A DNA stretch of 64,000 nt from Thalassobacillus sp043497085 (GCA_043497085.1 JBIEKI010000003.1); one strand, 5' to 3'; shown: positions 50,861-60,037, counted from the stretch's first letter. Program-made: numbers and translations. Notes: a model not told the origin generated them from the letters alone.

Positions 50861-50891
50861 AAAAGAAGGCCATAGAATAATGACCTTCTTC
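50861..50891 (-). terminator. terminator of the sigma-54 operon
   Basis: AAGAAGGTCA and TGGCCTTCTT pair on the minus strand and are followed by TTCATTTTC, a few bases beyond the dehydrogenase stop at 50896. Confidence 0.75.
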
Positions 50892-50895
50892 TAGT

Positions 50896-52314
50896 TTACA
50901 ATCCAACTGATATATACTTTATCTCCAAATACTCTTCAATCCCATGGTGACCACCTTCACGACCTAAACCACTCTGTTTAAATCCACCGAATGGAGCTTG
51001 CGGGGTGGAAGGAAGACCATCATTTAAGCCGACGATTCCGTATTCCAGCTGTTCGCTGATTCTAATACCTTTAGTTATATTTTCAGTAAACACGTAAGCT
51101 GCTAGTCCATAAATCGAATCATTTGCTCGATGGAGAGCTTCCTCTTCCGTTTTGAATGTAGTAATGGGAACTACTGGACCAAAGGTTTCCTCCCTCATGC
51201 ACAGCATTTCATCATTCGCATTCGTTAAAACAACGGGTTCATGGAAGAGCCCCTCTTGTTGGGATCCTTGATAGATGACTTGACCACCTTTTTCAACGGC
51301 ATCATCTACGTGCTTTTTGACTTTGGCCACCGCCTTTTCATCGATCAGAGGACCAAGATCCGTCTCTTCTTCCAGTCCATTTCCGACTTTCAATTTCTTG
51401 ACTTCTTCGACCAGCTTGTCCGTAAATGAGTCCACCACGGTTTCGTGTACGTAAATACGGTTGGAGCATACACAAGTTTGTCCAGCATTTCTGAACTTAG
51501 CCCCGATAACGCCTTTTACAGCTTTTTCAATATCAGCGTCATCCATGACAATCACAGGAGCATGTCCGCCAAGCTCAAGGGATATTTTTTTTACCGTGTC
51601 CGCCGCTCCTTTCATCAACAGCTTTCCAACTTCCGTCGATCCCGTGAAAGTTAATTTCTGGACACGAGTATCTTCCAACCATGCTTCCCCGATAGCTTTG
51701 GGATTTCCTGTAACAACGTTGATAACGCCTTTTGGAATACCTGCTTCTTCAGCGAGGGCAGCCAGTTTGATAGCAGTAATCGGTGTTTGTTCGGCTGGCT
51801 TGATCACCACAGTACATCCTGCGGCCAGAGCAGGGGCTACTTTTCTTGTGATCATAGCTGCCGGGAAATTCCAAGGGGTAATAACCGCCACTACGCCGAC
51901 CGGTTGTTTATGGACAAATAATCGTTTGTTTCGTTGGGTGGCTGGAATTTGTTCACCATAAACACGTTTGGCCTCCTCTGCGTACCAAGAGATAAACCCG
52001 TTGGCGTAATTTATTTCTCCGATTGCTTCTTTCATTGGCTTTCCTTGTTCCAGAGTCATGGAACGTGCAAGGTCTTCCTTATGATCATTGACCAGGTCAA
52101 ACCACTTCCGGATAACTTCACTGCGTTCATAGGCAGATAATTGAGACCATTGTTTAAAGGCTTCGGATGCTGCGTCCACGGCCTGCTTTGCTTCTACCTT
52201 TCCACCTTTCGGGACGGTGGCAATGATTTCTCCGTTGGCATGGTTATTTACTTCCAGTGTAGGAAGCTCATGCCCGGTTTCTTGTCCATTTATTTTCATC
52301 AAATAGGTTTCCAA
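50896..52314 (-). CDS. NAD(P)-dependent aldehyde dehydrogenase, succinate-semialdehyde type
   Basis: A 472-residue aldehyde dehydrogenase closest in pattern to GabD. It has VAVITPWNFPAAMITRKVAP, FTGSTEVGKLLMKGAADTVK, the general base in LELGGHAPVIV and the catalytic Cys in NAGQTCVCSNR. TTG 52314 is the start, 7 bases after AGGAGG. It is the last gene of the sigma-54 operon. With an iron alcohol dehydrogenase upstream, the pair could turn 4-hydroxybutyrate into succinate by way of succinate semialdehyde. Confidence 0.88.
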   Translation of the reverse strand: METYLMKINGQETGHELPTLEVNNHANGEIIATVPKGGKVEAKQAVDAASEAFKQWSQLSAYERSEVIRKWFDLVNDHKEDLARSMTLEQGKPMKEAIGEINYANGFISWYAEEAKRVYGEQIPATQRNKRLFVHKQPVGVVAVITPWNFPAAMITRKVAPALAAGCTVVIKPAEQTPITAIKLAALAEEAGIPKGVINVVTGNPKAIGEAWLEDTRVQKLTFTGSTEVGKLLMKGAADTVKKISLELGGHAPVIVMDDADIEKAVKGVIGAKFRNAGQTCVCSNRIYVHETVVDSFTDKLVEEVKKLKVGNGLEEETDLGPLIDEKAVAKVKKHVDDAVEKGGQVIYQGSQQEGLFHEPVVLTNANDEMLCMREETFGPVVPITTFKTEEEALHRANDSIYGLAAYVFTENITKGIRISEQLEYGIVGLNDGLPSTPQAPFGGFKQSGLGREGGHHGIEEYLEIKYISVGL

Positions 52315-52333
52315 TACTAGTCCTCCTAGATCA

Positions 52334-53719
52334 TTACGATATTTTTTTATTTTTTTCTTCTATGTCTTTAGTAAAAATTTGATCGTTTTCCCCTCTAAAG
52401 AACTGCTTGCCATAGACTAATAAAGTAAGCAGTATACCTACCGCAAAAGCCCAGGTAGCTCCTTTGGTTGCTAAGACAGCGGCAATGATTCCGGCAATCC
52501 CAAGATCTCGATGGCTTCGAGCTTCTAATATCCCTATACGGACACTAACATATCCTTGAATGAGCAAAGTCAGAGCCAGCGCAATGCCGAGAATTGGTTC
52601 TACCAGGCTGACGATCGGCATCAAAAGCAACCCTGTGTTCGTTCCCCAACGGAAGGATCCAGAACCACCAAAGAGCGAGTGCATGGCTTTTTTTCCTTCC
52701 TTGAAACGTTCAATCACGACCACCTGCATTGCTGCCCATAGTGGTCCAGCCATGGTTACATCAGGACCAAGGATACTCATAATAGAATTCCGACCACCAA
52801 AAACCAAGTGTGCACGGTTTTCGTTATAATCAACCTTTTCATCTCGTCGTACATCATCAGCTTCAGCAATTAATGCTTTACTCTGCAGAACGTCTCCAAA
52901 CAGTACAATGTATGCTGCAAGCACGGTTGGAATGGCTTGAACAAAAAGTATAAAGGACGGGAAACCAACTCCAAATACGGTGTATTCACTCCAAAGGGTG
53001 GCAAAGTCAGGATTGATAAAGCCCCACTCTATGGTCGGCCAAGGTGCTTCTCCAAAAGTAGGCCCAAGCACTACAGCTAAAATGATAATTGGAAATATTC
53101 CGAGTTTTCCGATAAGCCCCCAGAGCTTACTATTACTTTTAAGCTCATTGAAATGTCTGGAAAAAATAATATAAAAAGCAATCCCAACTGCAATAGAAAT
53201 AGTCCAAGGGAATTGGTCGAAACGTCCACCTACCTCGAATACAGATATGACAGCAGCAATACCAGCTCCTAAAATGACACCTGATTTAATCGCCGGAGGG
53301 ACAAAGGATACGACTTTTCTCGCAAGTCCTGTTGCTCCTAAAAGAATCGAAAATAATCCAAGGGTCAACTGGAAGGCTACGAGTGCATGTACGCGATCAA
53401 CGCCTTCCGGGAAGGTGGATACATAGGCCATGATAAGTGGAATCGCTGGCGTAATCCAACCTGGTACCACAGGATCTCCAAGTAAGTGATGGGTCAGGTA
53501 CAGAATACCGTTTAATAGAACCACTGCTAAAGCAACTTCAAATGGCATACCTAATAGCTCTATCATTAAAGGAATGGCAGCTAAATCAACAGCACACATC
53601 AACAACCCTTGTACATAGTCAGGCCACTCGAACTTGTAATGAATAAAAGGAAGCCTAAGTTTAAAAGGACCTAACGGTATGAACGGGGACTCTTCTCCGT
53701 GTTTACGATTTTTCCACAA
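52334..53719 (-). CDS. multi-pass permease, NCS2/UraA-like
   Basis: About 461 residues with some 12 membrane segments. Features are DYVQGLLMCAVDLAAIPLMI, FVPPAIKSGVILGAGIAAVI and SFRWGTNTGLLLMPIVSLVE. The general layout resembles uracil/xanthine or sulfate-type permeases of the UraA fold, but the substrate is not clear. TTG 53719 has GAGG 8 bases upstream; the frame reaches 53776, overlapping the previous stop. Placed between two dehydrogenases, it probably imports their substrate. Confidence 0.75.
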   Translation of the reverse strand: MWKNRKHGEESPFIPLGPFKLRLPFIHYKFEWPDYVQGLLMCAVDLAAIPLMIELLGMPFEVALAVVLLNGILYLTHHLLGDPVVPGWITPAIPLIMAYVSTFPEGVDRVHALVAFQLTLGLFSILLGATGLARKVVSFVPPAIKSGVILGAGIAAVISVFEVGGRFDQFPWTISIAVGIAFYIIFSRHFNELKSNSKLWGLIGKLGIFPIIILAVVLGPTFGEAPWPTIEWGFINPDFATLWSEYTVFGVGFPSFILFVQAIPTVLAAYIVLFGDVLQSKALIAEADDVRRDEKVDYNENRAHLVFGGRNSIMSILGPDVTMAGPLWAAMQVVVIERFKEGKKAMHSLFGGSGSFRWGTNTGLLLMPIVSLVEPILGIALALTLLIQGYVSVRIGILEARSHRDLGIAGIIAAVLATKGATWAFAVGILLTLLVYGKQFFRGENDQIFTKDIEEKNKKIS

Positions 53720-53747
53720 TTTAATAACCTCTTTCCTGATGTTTTTT

Positions 53748-54896
53748 TTAATAAGCAGATTGATAGATTTTTTCAATATTTTCTTTTGATAACTTACGAG
53801 GATTATTATTTAATAGACGCTCGATTTTACTTGCGTCTTCAGCCATTTCAGAAATGGCGCTTTCTGGGATATCAAAAGCTCGCAGACCAGAAGGGATATT
53901 GACCTCTTTGCATAAAGAATCCATTGCTTGGACTGCTCGATTAGCAGCTTCTCTATCGGAAAGGTCAGAAACGGTTTCTCCAAGTGCAACAGCAATGTCT
54001 CGAAAACGTTCGACGCAAGCAATTTTATTCCATTCCATCACATAAGGAAGGAGGAGGGCGTTACTAACTCCGTGTGCAATCTGGTAACGTCCTCCAAGTG
54101 GGTAAGCTAGAGCATGAACGGCTCCGACCCCGGCGTTACCAAACGCCATTCCTGCCATAAGACTTGCGATGGCCATGTTTTCACGAGCTTCTATCTGTTC
54201 TGGATTTGCGTAGGCTTTCGGTAAATTTTTCGAAATCATTTTCATGGCATGGATAGCCAATGCATCCGTAATAGGGGAGGCATGAACAGAGATATATGCT
54301 TCGATGGCATGCACTAACGCATCTATACCACTCGCGGCAGTAACCGACGGAGGCATCGTGAGTGTCATTTCAGGAGTTACGATAGCGACATCCGGCAACA
54401 GGTAATCACTGACCATTCCTTTTTTCAACTGGGCTTCTTTGTCTGAAAGGATGGAAATATTGGTGACCTCTGATCCCGTTCCAGCTGTGGTAGGCAGGGC
54501 GATGATGGGAACTCCTTTTTCAGGCACCAGGTCCGTACCGAGAAGGTCAGATAAATCTCCTTCAAAAGGGGCAAATGCGGAAACACTTTTAGCAATGTCA
54601 ATAGCGCTTCCTCCTCCGATTGCAATTACCCCATCATGTTTCCCTTTATTGAATGCTTCTGCGCATTCCTCTACGATTTTGAATTCAGGTTCAGGTTTCA
54701 CACCGGTGAAAACCCCATATGAAATCTCCTTCAATTGGGCAGTAACTTGATCGACGACCCCTACTTGCTTTAGGATTTCATCCGTTACAATCAAAGGGTT
54801 GAAAACATCTAACCTTTCCAGCTCTTTAGGAAGGATTTCCGTTGCTCCTTCACCTGTGATTAATTTGTTGGCGATTTTAAATGTGGATATAGACAT
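53748..54896 (-). CDS. iron-containing alcohol dehydrogenase
   Basis: A 382-residue group III dehydrogenase. It shows the cofactor motif GVIAIGGGSAIDIAKSVSAF, PTTAGTGSEVTNISIL, and the metal-binding histidines in HALAYPLGGRYQIAHGVSNA. ATG 54896 is chosen: AAAGGAG lies before it, and the family start MSISTFKIANKL follows; the frame extends to 55007 through the promoter. It is the first gene of the sigma-54 operon. It may be a 4-hydroxybutyrate or another alcohol dehydrogenase. Confidence 0.9.
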   Translation of the reverse strand: MSISTFKIANKLITGEGATEILPKELERLDVFNPLIVTDEILKQVGVVDQVTAQLKEISYGVFTGVKPEPEFKIVEECAEAFNKGKHDGVIAIGGGSAIDIAKSVSAFAPFEGDLSDLLGTDLVPEKGVPIIALPTTAGTGSEVTNISILSDKEAQLKKGMVSDYLLPDVAIVTPEMTLTMPPSVTAASGIDALVHAIEAYISVHASPITDALAIHAMKMISKNLPKAYANPEQIEARENMAIASLMAGMAFGNAGVGAVHALAYPLGGRYQIAHGVSNALLLPYVMEWNKIACVERFRDIAVALGETVSDLSDREAANRAVQAMDSLCKEVNIPSGLRAFDIPESAISEMAEDASKIERLLNNNPRKLSKENIEKIYQSAY

Positions 54897-54932
54897 GTAA
54901 ATGATTCTCCTTTCTCTCTTTACATTTATACA

Positions 54933-54949
54933 TGCAAGTTCCATGCCAA
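54933..54949 (-). promoter_or_regulatory. sigma-54 (-24/-12) promoter
   Basis: On the minus strand TTGGCATGGAACTTGCA contains GG and GC exactly 10 bases apart, and 11 of the key positions of TGGCACG-N4-TTGC are kept except C to T. Transcription would start near 54922, ahead of the iron dehydrogenase. It fits the sigma-54 activator gene just upstream. Confidence 0.85.
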
Positions 54950-55018
54950 GATGTGAAAAGTCTGAAAATACAGGAAATATTAAGGCTTCTGTTGAAAGCG
55001 TTATCATAAAATGTTCTG

Positions 55019-55044
55019 TTTTTGATTGAATAACTAATCAAAAA
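55019..55044. promoter_or_regulatory. inverted repeat, candidate activator site
   Basis: TTTTTGATT and AATCAAAAA are perfect 9-bp inverted arms 8 bases apart, centred about 90 bases upstream of the sigma-54 promoter, a usual place for enhancer sites. It also lies behind the activator gene's terminator. Confidence 0.5.
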
Positions 55045-55086
55045 TGGGAAGGGTGATTAAGAAAATAATCATCCTTCCCATTTTTT
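55041..55086 (-). terminator. terminator of the sigma-54 activator gene
   Basis: AAATGGGAAGG and CCTTCCCATTT with inner TGATTA/TAATCA form a long stem that includes the last codons and stop of the gene ending at 55069, followed by TTTTTGATT. Confidence 0.75.
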
Positions 55087-56664
55087 CATCTTCTGTACAA
55101 TTGTCGATTGACTCACTTCTAATGCTTCAGCAGCTTTTCGTGTTGTCTTATACTTCCTAAGTGCTTTTGTAATCATTTCACGTTCGACTTCTTCGACCGC
55201 CTGTTTCAATGGAACCACGTCATCGCTATCTTTTAGGATCCATCGCTTTTTGGATCGAAGAAGTTCTTCCGGTAATTGTTCCCTTCCAATCTCCTCGGAT
55301 GGAGAAATCACAACTAACTGCTCCATTAAGTTTTTTAACTCGCGGATATTACCTGGCCAATCATAATCATATAAAGCATCTAACACATCAAAGCTTAATG
55401 ATCGGTTCATTCCATACTTCGAGGAATACTCTTCGATGAAAAGCTGGGCAAGAGAAATGATTTCTTTCTTCCGGTCGCGAAGGGGTGGAATATGAATAGG
55501 TACTACGTTTAATCGGTAATACAAATCTTCCCGAAATTCCCCGGAAGCTACCAGCTGTTTCAGATTTTTGTGGGAAGCTGCGATAATCCGTACATTTATA
55601 TGTTTAAGATTCGATGAACCGACAGGGTAAAAGGCTTGATCCTCAATGACTTTCAATAGTTTGACTTGTAAGTCTATAGGAAGATCGCCAATTTCATCTA
55701 AAAACAAGGTTCCGTGGTCCGCCACTTCCAGTAATCCTTTTTTCCCTTTTCGTATAGCTCCTGTGAAAGCGCCAGGTTCATAACCAAATAATTCAGCTTC
55801 TATCAAATTTGAAGGAAGAGCCCCACAATTCAGTTCTAGAAAGCTTTGTTGGGAACGGTCTGAATGTTCATGGATATGCTTGGCGATCATCGTCTTTCCC
55901 ACACCTGTCTCCCCATGGAGGAGTACTTGTGCATCGGTTTTAGCCACGCGTTCGATGATGGCAATGATCCCTTTCATTTTTTCACTGGTATAGTAGGGGT
56001 AGGATTCTGATTTTAAATACACTTCTTTTGAGCTTTGACGAAGGTTCTTTAACTCCTGGAGGTCCTCGATTTCATGCTTTAGTTCAAGAAGCTCTGTAAT
56101 GTCTCTGACGCTGTTGATTACATAAAGGATCTCTTGGTCTTTCGAAAAGATAGGTGTCCCGGATACGATGATATTCCGACCATTTGAGATCTCTTGCATC
56201 AATGTTACAGGTCGCCTTTTTTTGATAACCTGAAGAGATGCCGACTTTGAAATGTAGTCTGCTTTAATGATATCGTTCATATGGTAGCCAATTAATTGTT
56301 CAGCCTTGAGATCAGTGATCCGTTCGTAAGATTGGTTGACCTTAACCGTAATCCCATCACCATTTGTTATAAAAACTCCATCATGTAGAGAATTTATGAT
56401 TTCATTGAAAATCGGACTCTCTATAATTTCACTGTATTGGTGGTTCTGTATTTTTTCGGACACAGCATATTCTCGAAACTGGTCCTCAAACATCTGGCCT
56501 ATCGTTTTGCTAAGGTTTTCGTTCTCTAAGATATCATGCAGCTCCCCTTTAGAAAGCCTCCCTATGATTTCTCCATTGTCATCAACTACTTCAATGATGT
56601 CTCGGTTGGAATCCGTCAATAACTCTATCGCACGGTTCACTTGATCATGTAGGTGCACTTGCAT
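55069..56664 (-). CDS. sigma-54-dependent transcriptional activator with PAS domain
   Basis: 531 residues. The N-terminus has a CBS-like segment (IIEVVDDNGEIIGRLSKGEL), then a PAS domain (HDGVFITNGDGITVKVNQSY, about 125-235) and a AAA+ domain (about 240-480). The AAA+ domain has Walker A GETGVGKTMIAK, the sigma-54 contact loop GAFTGA and Walker B TLFLDEIGD. A Fis-type helix-turn-helix ends the protein (TTRKAAEALEVSQST). It senses a small molecule or redox state and opens the promoter at 54933. The gene is in line upstream of the operon. Confidence 0.93.
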   Translation of the reverse strand: MQVHLHDQVNRAIELLTDSNRDIIEVVDDNGEIIGRLSKGELHDILENENLSKTIGQMFEDQFREYAVSEKIQNHQYSEIIESPIFNEIINSLHDGVFITNGDGITVKVNQSYERITDLKAEQLIGYHMNDIIKADYISKSASLQVIKKRRPVTLMQEISNGRNIIVSGTPIFSKDQEILYVINSVRDITELLELKHEIEDLQELKNLRQSSKEVYLKSESYPYYTSEKMKGIIAIIERVAKTDAQVLLHGETGVGKTMIAKHIHEHSDRSQQSFLELNCGALPSNLIEAELFGYEPGAFTGAIRKGKKGLLEVADHGTLFLDEIGDLPIDLQVKLLKVIEDQAFYPVGSSNLKHINVRIIAASHKNLKQLVASGEFREDLYYRLNVVPIHIPPLRDRKKEIISLAQLFIEEYSSKYGMNRSLSFDVLDALYDYDWPGNIRELKNLMEQLVVISPSEEIGREQLPEELLRSKKRWILKDSDDVVPLKQAVEEVEREMITKALRKYKTTRKAAEALEVSQSTIVQKMKKWEG

Positions 56665-56905
56665 GGTTTAACCTCCGAATAATAGTGATATGTCATTTTA
56701 TCATAGAGATGGAATGCAAGGGGGACGGAATATTACTTTCCAATATATACACCCTCTTATAGTTTTTACTTACATGCAGCAACAAAAAAAAATGCTGATG
56801 CTTCATATCATAGAGTTATTCAGGTGAACTTTTTCCAGATATAAAAAGGAAATTTCGTCCATATCTAGAATAAGTTTTACTATAGAAAAAGATTTCTTGC
56901 ATGCT

Positions 56906-56932
56906 TTTAACTTTTTAGAGTAAAAAGTTAAA
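56906..56932. promoter_or_regulatory. 12-bp perfect inverted repeat before the carboxypeptidase gene
   Basis: TTTAACTTTTTA (56906-56917), GAG, then TAAAAAGTTAAA (56921-56932). It ends 12 bases before the ribosome site (AAGGAG, 56945-56950). It is AT-only apart from one C-G pair per arm, so it is weak as a terminator and more likely an operator or mRNA 5-prime element. Confidence 0.5.
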
Positions 56933-56958
56933 GGTCGATTAATGAAGGAGATGTGGTC

Positions 56959-57993
56959 TTGAAGAAGAAAATGGTAACTTTGACTTTAGCAATGGCCCTA
57001 ACAGGGATGGGAGTGGCTGCTCCACCAGCTCTTGCAGGAGGGAACGGACCAGACGTTAACGGAAACGAGACGGTACAGACATCGATGCTCACCACCTACA
57101 GTGAGATGAAAAACTTTCTTCAAAAGGAAGCGTCAAAACAACAACAAATGGACTTAGAGGTAATTGGACAAACCACTAAGGGAAGGGATATCCATCTGGT
57201 TAAATACATTTCTAACCCAGAGAACCCGACGATTCTTTACCTTACTCAACAACATGGAAATGAAGCATTGACCACAGAAGGTGCGCTTGATTATATTCGT
57301 CACTTAGGCTCCAATAGCACCCCAAACCAAGACTTATTAAACCAGGTGAACATTCTAATCCTACCAATGCTGAATGCTGATGGAGCCATGGGAGATGTTA
57401 ATTATTCTTTGGATGATCACGTAGCAAGTGGCCGCCATCTCACACGCTACAATGCTGATCGAATTGATCTTAATCGTGATCACGTAGAAAAAGTGGCGCC
57501 GGAAACGAAAGCTTTACATGAAAATGTCCTTCAAAAATATAAGATTGATTATATGATTGATATGCATCACCAAGGAACGCAAGAGGATTATGATGGTAGG
57601 TACTCGTCCGCCTCTCTTTTAGCCCCATATCATTCAGATGTAGATCCAATGGTACTGGATCAATCTAAAAAGTTGGCAACTGTCTTATATCAGGGATTGG
57701 AGCCATTAGGCTGGTCCCATGTCTTCAAATATGATGCACCGACTACTCGACCTTCTGTAGCTTCCAATGCGATGGCTCTACAGTATGATATACCAGTTAT
57801 CCTGTTTGAAATGAGAGGGATGGCCGATAACAGCTACGAACCTTATGTATTAGGACAAAAATCCAATGGTTATATCACAAAGCAAGCATTTTTAGCCATG
57901 CAAACAACCTCTGCTGCTATTGCTGATGGTTCCATCTTAGAAGCTAATTCAGACGTGTATGATCAGTTACCAGAGCAGAATTATAACTACTAA
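56959..57993 (+). CDS. secreted zinc carboxypeptidase, M14 family
   Basis: About 344 residues. A signal peptide (KKKMVTLTLAMALTGMG...PPALA) predicts export. Zinc ligands are His and Glu in QQHGNEALTTEG near residue 95 and His in MIDMHHQGTQ near residue 200. LNADGAM and RIDLNRDHVE are the substrate-binding and Arg segments, and FEMRG holds the catalytic Glu. TTG 56959 is 8 bases after AAGGAG; GTG 56953 is too close. It could trim peptides or cell-wall stem peptides outside the cell. It stands alone. Confidence 0.88.
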   Translation: MKKKMVTLTLAMALTGMGVAAPPALAGGNGPDVNGNETVQTSMLTTYSEMKNFLQKEASKQQQMDLEVIGQTTKGRDIHLVKYISNPENPTILYLTQQHGNEALTTEGALDYIRHLGSNSTPNQDLLNQVNILILPMLNADGAMGDVNYSLDDHVASGRHLTRYNADRIDLNRDHVEKVAPETKALHENVLQKYKIDYMIDMHHQGTQEDYDGRYSSASLLAPYHSDVDPMVLDQSKKLATVLYQGLEPLGWSHVFKYDAPTTRPSVASNAMALQYDIPVILFEMRGMADNSYEPYVLGQKSNGYITKQAFLAMQTTSAAIADGSILEANSDVYDQLPEQNYNY

Positions 57994-58170
57994 TATAAGA
58001 AGGCTTCCTTAACAGGGAGCCTTTAGCACGGTGTTGCTTTATTGGTTAAAGAACTAATAGAAGTATAAGGGCTATCCTCAATTGACAGGAATGCAATAGG
58101 TATTTATCAAGGAGTAATCACATAGTCTCAGCTTTTGCTGCTCTATTGATTTAAAGGTTCGTGATAACAC

Positions 58171-58208
58171 AAAAGGCACCTCCCATAGAAGGGAAAGGCG
58201 CCTTTTTT
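58171..58208. terminator. bidirectional terminator
   Basis: AAAAGGCACCTCCC and the GGG-AAAGGCGCCTTTTTT side form an imperfect stem between the carboxypeptidase gene and the mnaA remnant. Confidence 0.65.
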
Positions 58209-58220
58209 ATAATCTTTTTA

Positions 58221-58657
58221 TCAGGAGTCCTGCTCCAGGACATCCGCTATTCGCTTACTGGCATAACCATCCCCATACGGGTTACTGGCACGGCTCATTT
58301 TCTTATAAGCTTCTTCATGTTCTAGAAGCAGCTTAAAATTATTATAAATATTTTTTTCCTCTGTACCTACTAATTTCAACGTTCCTGCCTCAACACCTTC
58401 TGGACGGTCGGTAGTATCACGCATGACTAGTACCGGTATGCCCAGGCTTGGTGCTTCTTCCTGAATACCCCGCTATCTGTCAGGATCAAATAGGCTCTGG
58501 AAAGGAAGATATGGAAATCTAGAACTTCCAGTGGTTCAATGATCCTTACCCGATCATTATCTCCGAGTACTTCAGTAGCTGCTTCTCTGACAAACGGATT
58601 CATATGAACCTGATAAATAGCCTTAATTGGCTTAAACCTCTTTCCATGTGTTAAGAC
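58221..58657 (-). pseudogene. mnaA: UDP-GlcNAc 2-epimerase remnant, truncated and frameshifted
   Basis: The last 67 codons read DTTDRPEGVEAGTLKLVGT and SNPYGDGYASKRIADVL, the C-terminus of MnaA/WecB. Upstream, in another frame, comes VHMNPFVREAATEVLGDNDR, IEPLEVLDFHIF and LILTDSGV, which continues the same protein. The frames join at a C4 run (58468-58471; GGGG on the coding strand), where one base is missing compared with the expected GGIQEEAPSLG. The N-terminal two thirds are absent; the next gene lies directly beyond. It is a decayed gene, unless the one-base loss is a sequencing error, which would not restore the missing N-terminus. Confidence 0.88.
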
Positions 58658-58684
58658 TGCCGTCTACCACGATGGGGACAGGCC

Positions 58685-59404
58685 TTAAACAGATGCGTTC
58701 ATTAATAAGTTCTTCAGTACATCTTTTTGCGGGTAATCAGAAGCTTCTATATCTTCTACTAATCCAGCTAAATCATAATTCGTCCTTACAATGGAGGCTT
58801 GCACCCCATTCTCTCCGATATCGATCAACACATAAGACGGCTGGGCCAATCCATCGAAAGGAAGACCAACGCTCCCTGTATTGATCACCATTTTTCCATT
58901 GATATAGCGGATATACGGCTTATGAATATGCCCGTAAATATAGACATCAGCCAGTTGATTTACCATCAGACGATCTTTCATTTCTTCCTCTGTGGCATCC
59001 GGTAAAACAACTTCAAACAGGTCAGCAGGTGTCGCGTGGAATCCGTGGATGTTTATTCCTTTGTACTCTTCCGTTATCTCTCTTGGCAGCTCGTTCAGAT
59101 AGTTGACCGACTCGCTCGTCATACTGGCATGTGCCCAGTCTCTCTCCTGATTCATCCCTTCGATCACTTTATCAGGGACTTCGCCTTCCTGAACTCCCCT
59201 GACAATCCATTCATCTGCGTTTCCTTTAATAACTTGAGCATCAAGACCCTGTACCAATTCAACCGAACGCTCTGGCTCAATCCCTCGATACGCGATGTCA
59301 CCAAGAACAAACAATTGGTCGATATTTCTCTGTTCGATGTCCTCCAACACAGCTTCCAGGGCGCGTGCGTTTCCATGAATATCGGATAGGAATGCTAATC
59401 TCAT
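58685..59404 (-). CDS. calcineurin-like metallophosphoesterase
   Basis: A 239-residue phosphoesterase with the metal motifs LAFLSDIHGNARALEAVL, FVLGDIAYRG, IKGNADEW, GFHATP and YIYGHIHKPY. Such proteins split phosphodiesters or act on nucleotides; the substrate is not known. AAAGGAG precedes ATG 59404. Its end is next to the mnaA remnant. Confidence 0.9.
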   Translation of the reverse strand: MRLAFLSDIHGNARALEAVLEDIEQRNIDQLFVLGDIAYRGIEPERSVELVQGLDAQVIKGNADEWIVRGVQEGEVPDKVIEGMNQERDWAHASMTSESVNYLNELPREITEEYKGINIHGFHATPADLFEVVLPDATEEEMKDRLMVNQLADVYIYGHIHKPYIRYINGKMVINTGSVGLPFDGLAQPSYVLIDIGENGVQASIVRTNYDLAGLVEDIEASDYPQKDVLKNLLMNASV

Positions 59405-59491
59405 AACTTTCTCCTTTCTCTCAAAACCTTCTTAATATTTATAGCTTATCAAGAATACCTGAAGGATGTCAGGTTATAGGTTATGAAATCA

Positions 59492-60037
59492 TCACTTTTC
59501 AACAATCACCTCATCGATTTGTTTTCCTAAGTGACGACCTGGCTTATCTTTCATGCCAAGGATGCGATGGCCAATTTCCAAATCTTCGATAGCTACTTCT
59601 CCCTTGTTTTCTTCTAATACATGAACACTCGTGGATTTCTGTAAGGTAGCAGACACGATACCATCCTCACTTTGGCATTCCACTCTTACAAATGGCCGCT
59701 TTTCTATTTTCACACGGCCAAGCGACAGTTCTCTTTCTTCCTGCTCTCCTTCCACGGTTACTTTCTCTCCGGGATCCAATTCATGTAAGTAATGGGTCTT
59801 ATTTTTTTGACATAAATATTGATGAAACGCACCACAGTTAATACGAAAAGGTCTGGAAGGATAATTTTCTGACTCCCGATTTTCGGAAAGCACTTTCACA
59901 TAGCCATGCCCTGTATTACCGACATACACGCCATCGTGTGGGAGTAATATATCGATAAAATCAAGGCATACTCTCATCCCTTCGCCAACTTCCTCAATCT
60001 TCACAACTTCCAAAAATTCTTTTTCTAGCCTAGCCAT
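59492..60037 (-). CDS. free-standing C-terminal domain of archaeal-type 3-dehydroquinate synthase (DHQS II)
   Basis: 181 residues that line up with the second half of the DHQ synthase II family. Landmarks are VGEGMRVCLDFIDILLPHDG, RPFRINCGAFHQYL, THYLHELDPGEKV, LGRVKIEKRPFVRVEC and GRHLGKQIDEVIVEK. The N-terminal TIM-barrel half with the Schiff-base lysine is missing, so it cannot be a normal synthase. No second frame with that half is seen nearby. GGGAG precedes ATG 60037, and the frame is intact. It may be a repurposed binding domain. Confidence 0.75.
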   Translation of the reverse strand: MARLEKEFLEVVKIEEVGEGMRVCLDFIDILLPHDGVYVGNTGHGYVKVLSENRESENYPSRPFRINCGAFHQYLCQKNKTHYLHELDPGEKVTVEGEQEERELSLGRVKIEKRPFVRVECQSEDGIVSATLQKSTSVHVLEENKGEVAIEDLEIGHRILGMKDKPGRHLGKQIDEVIVEK

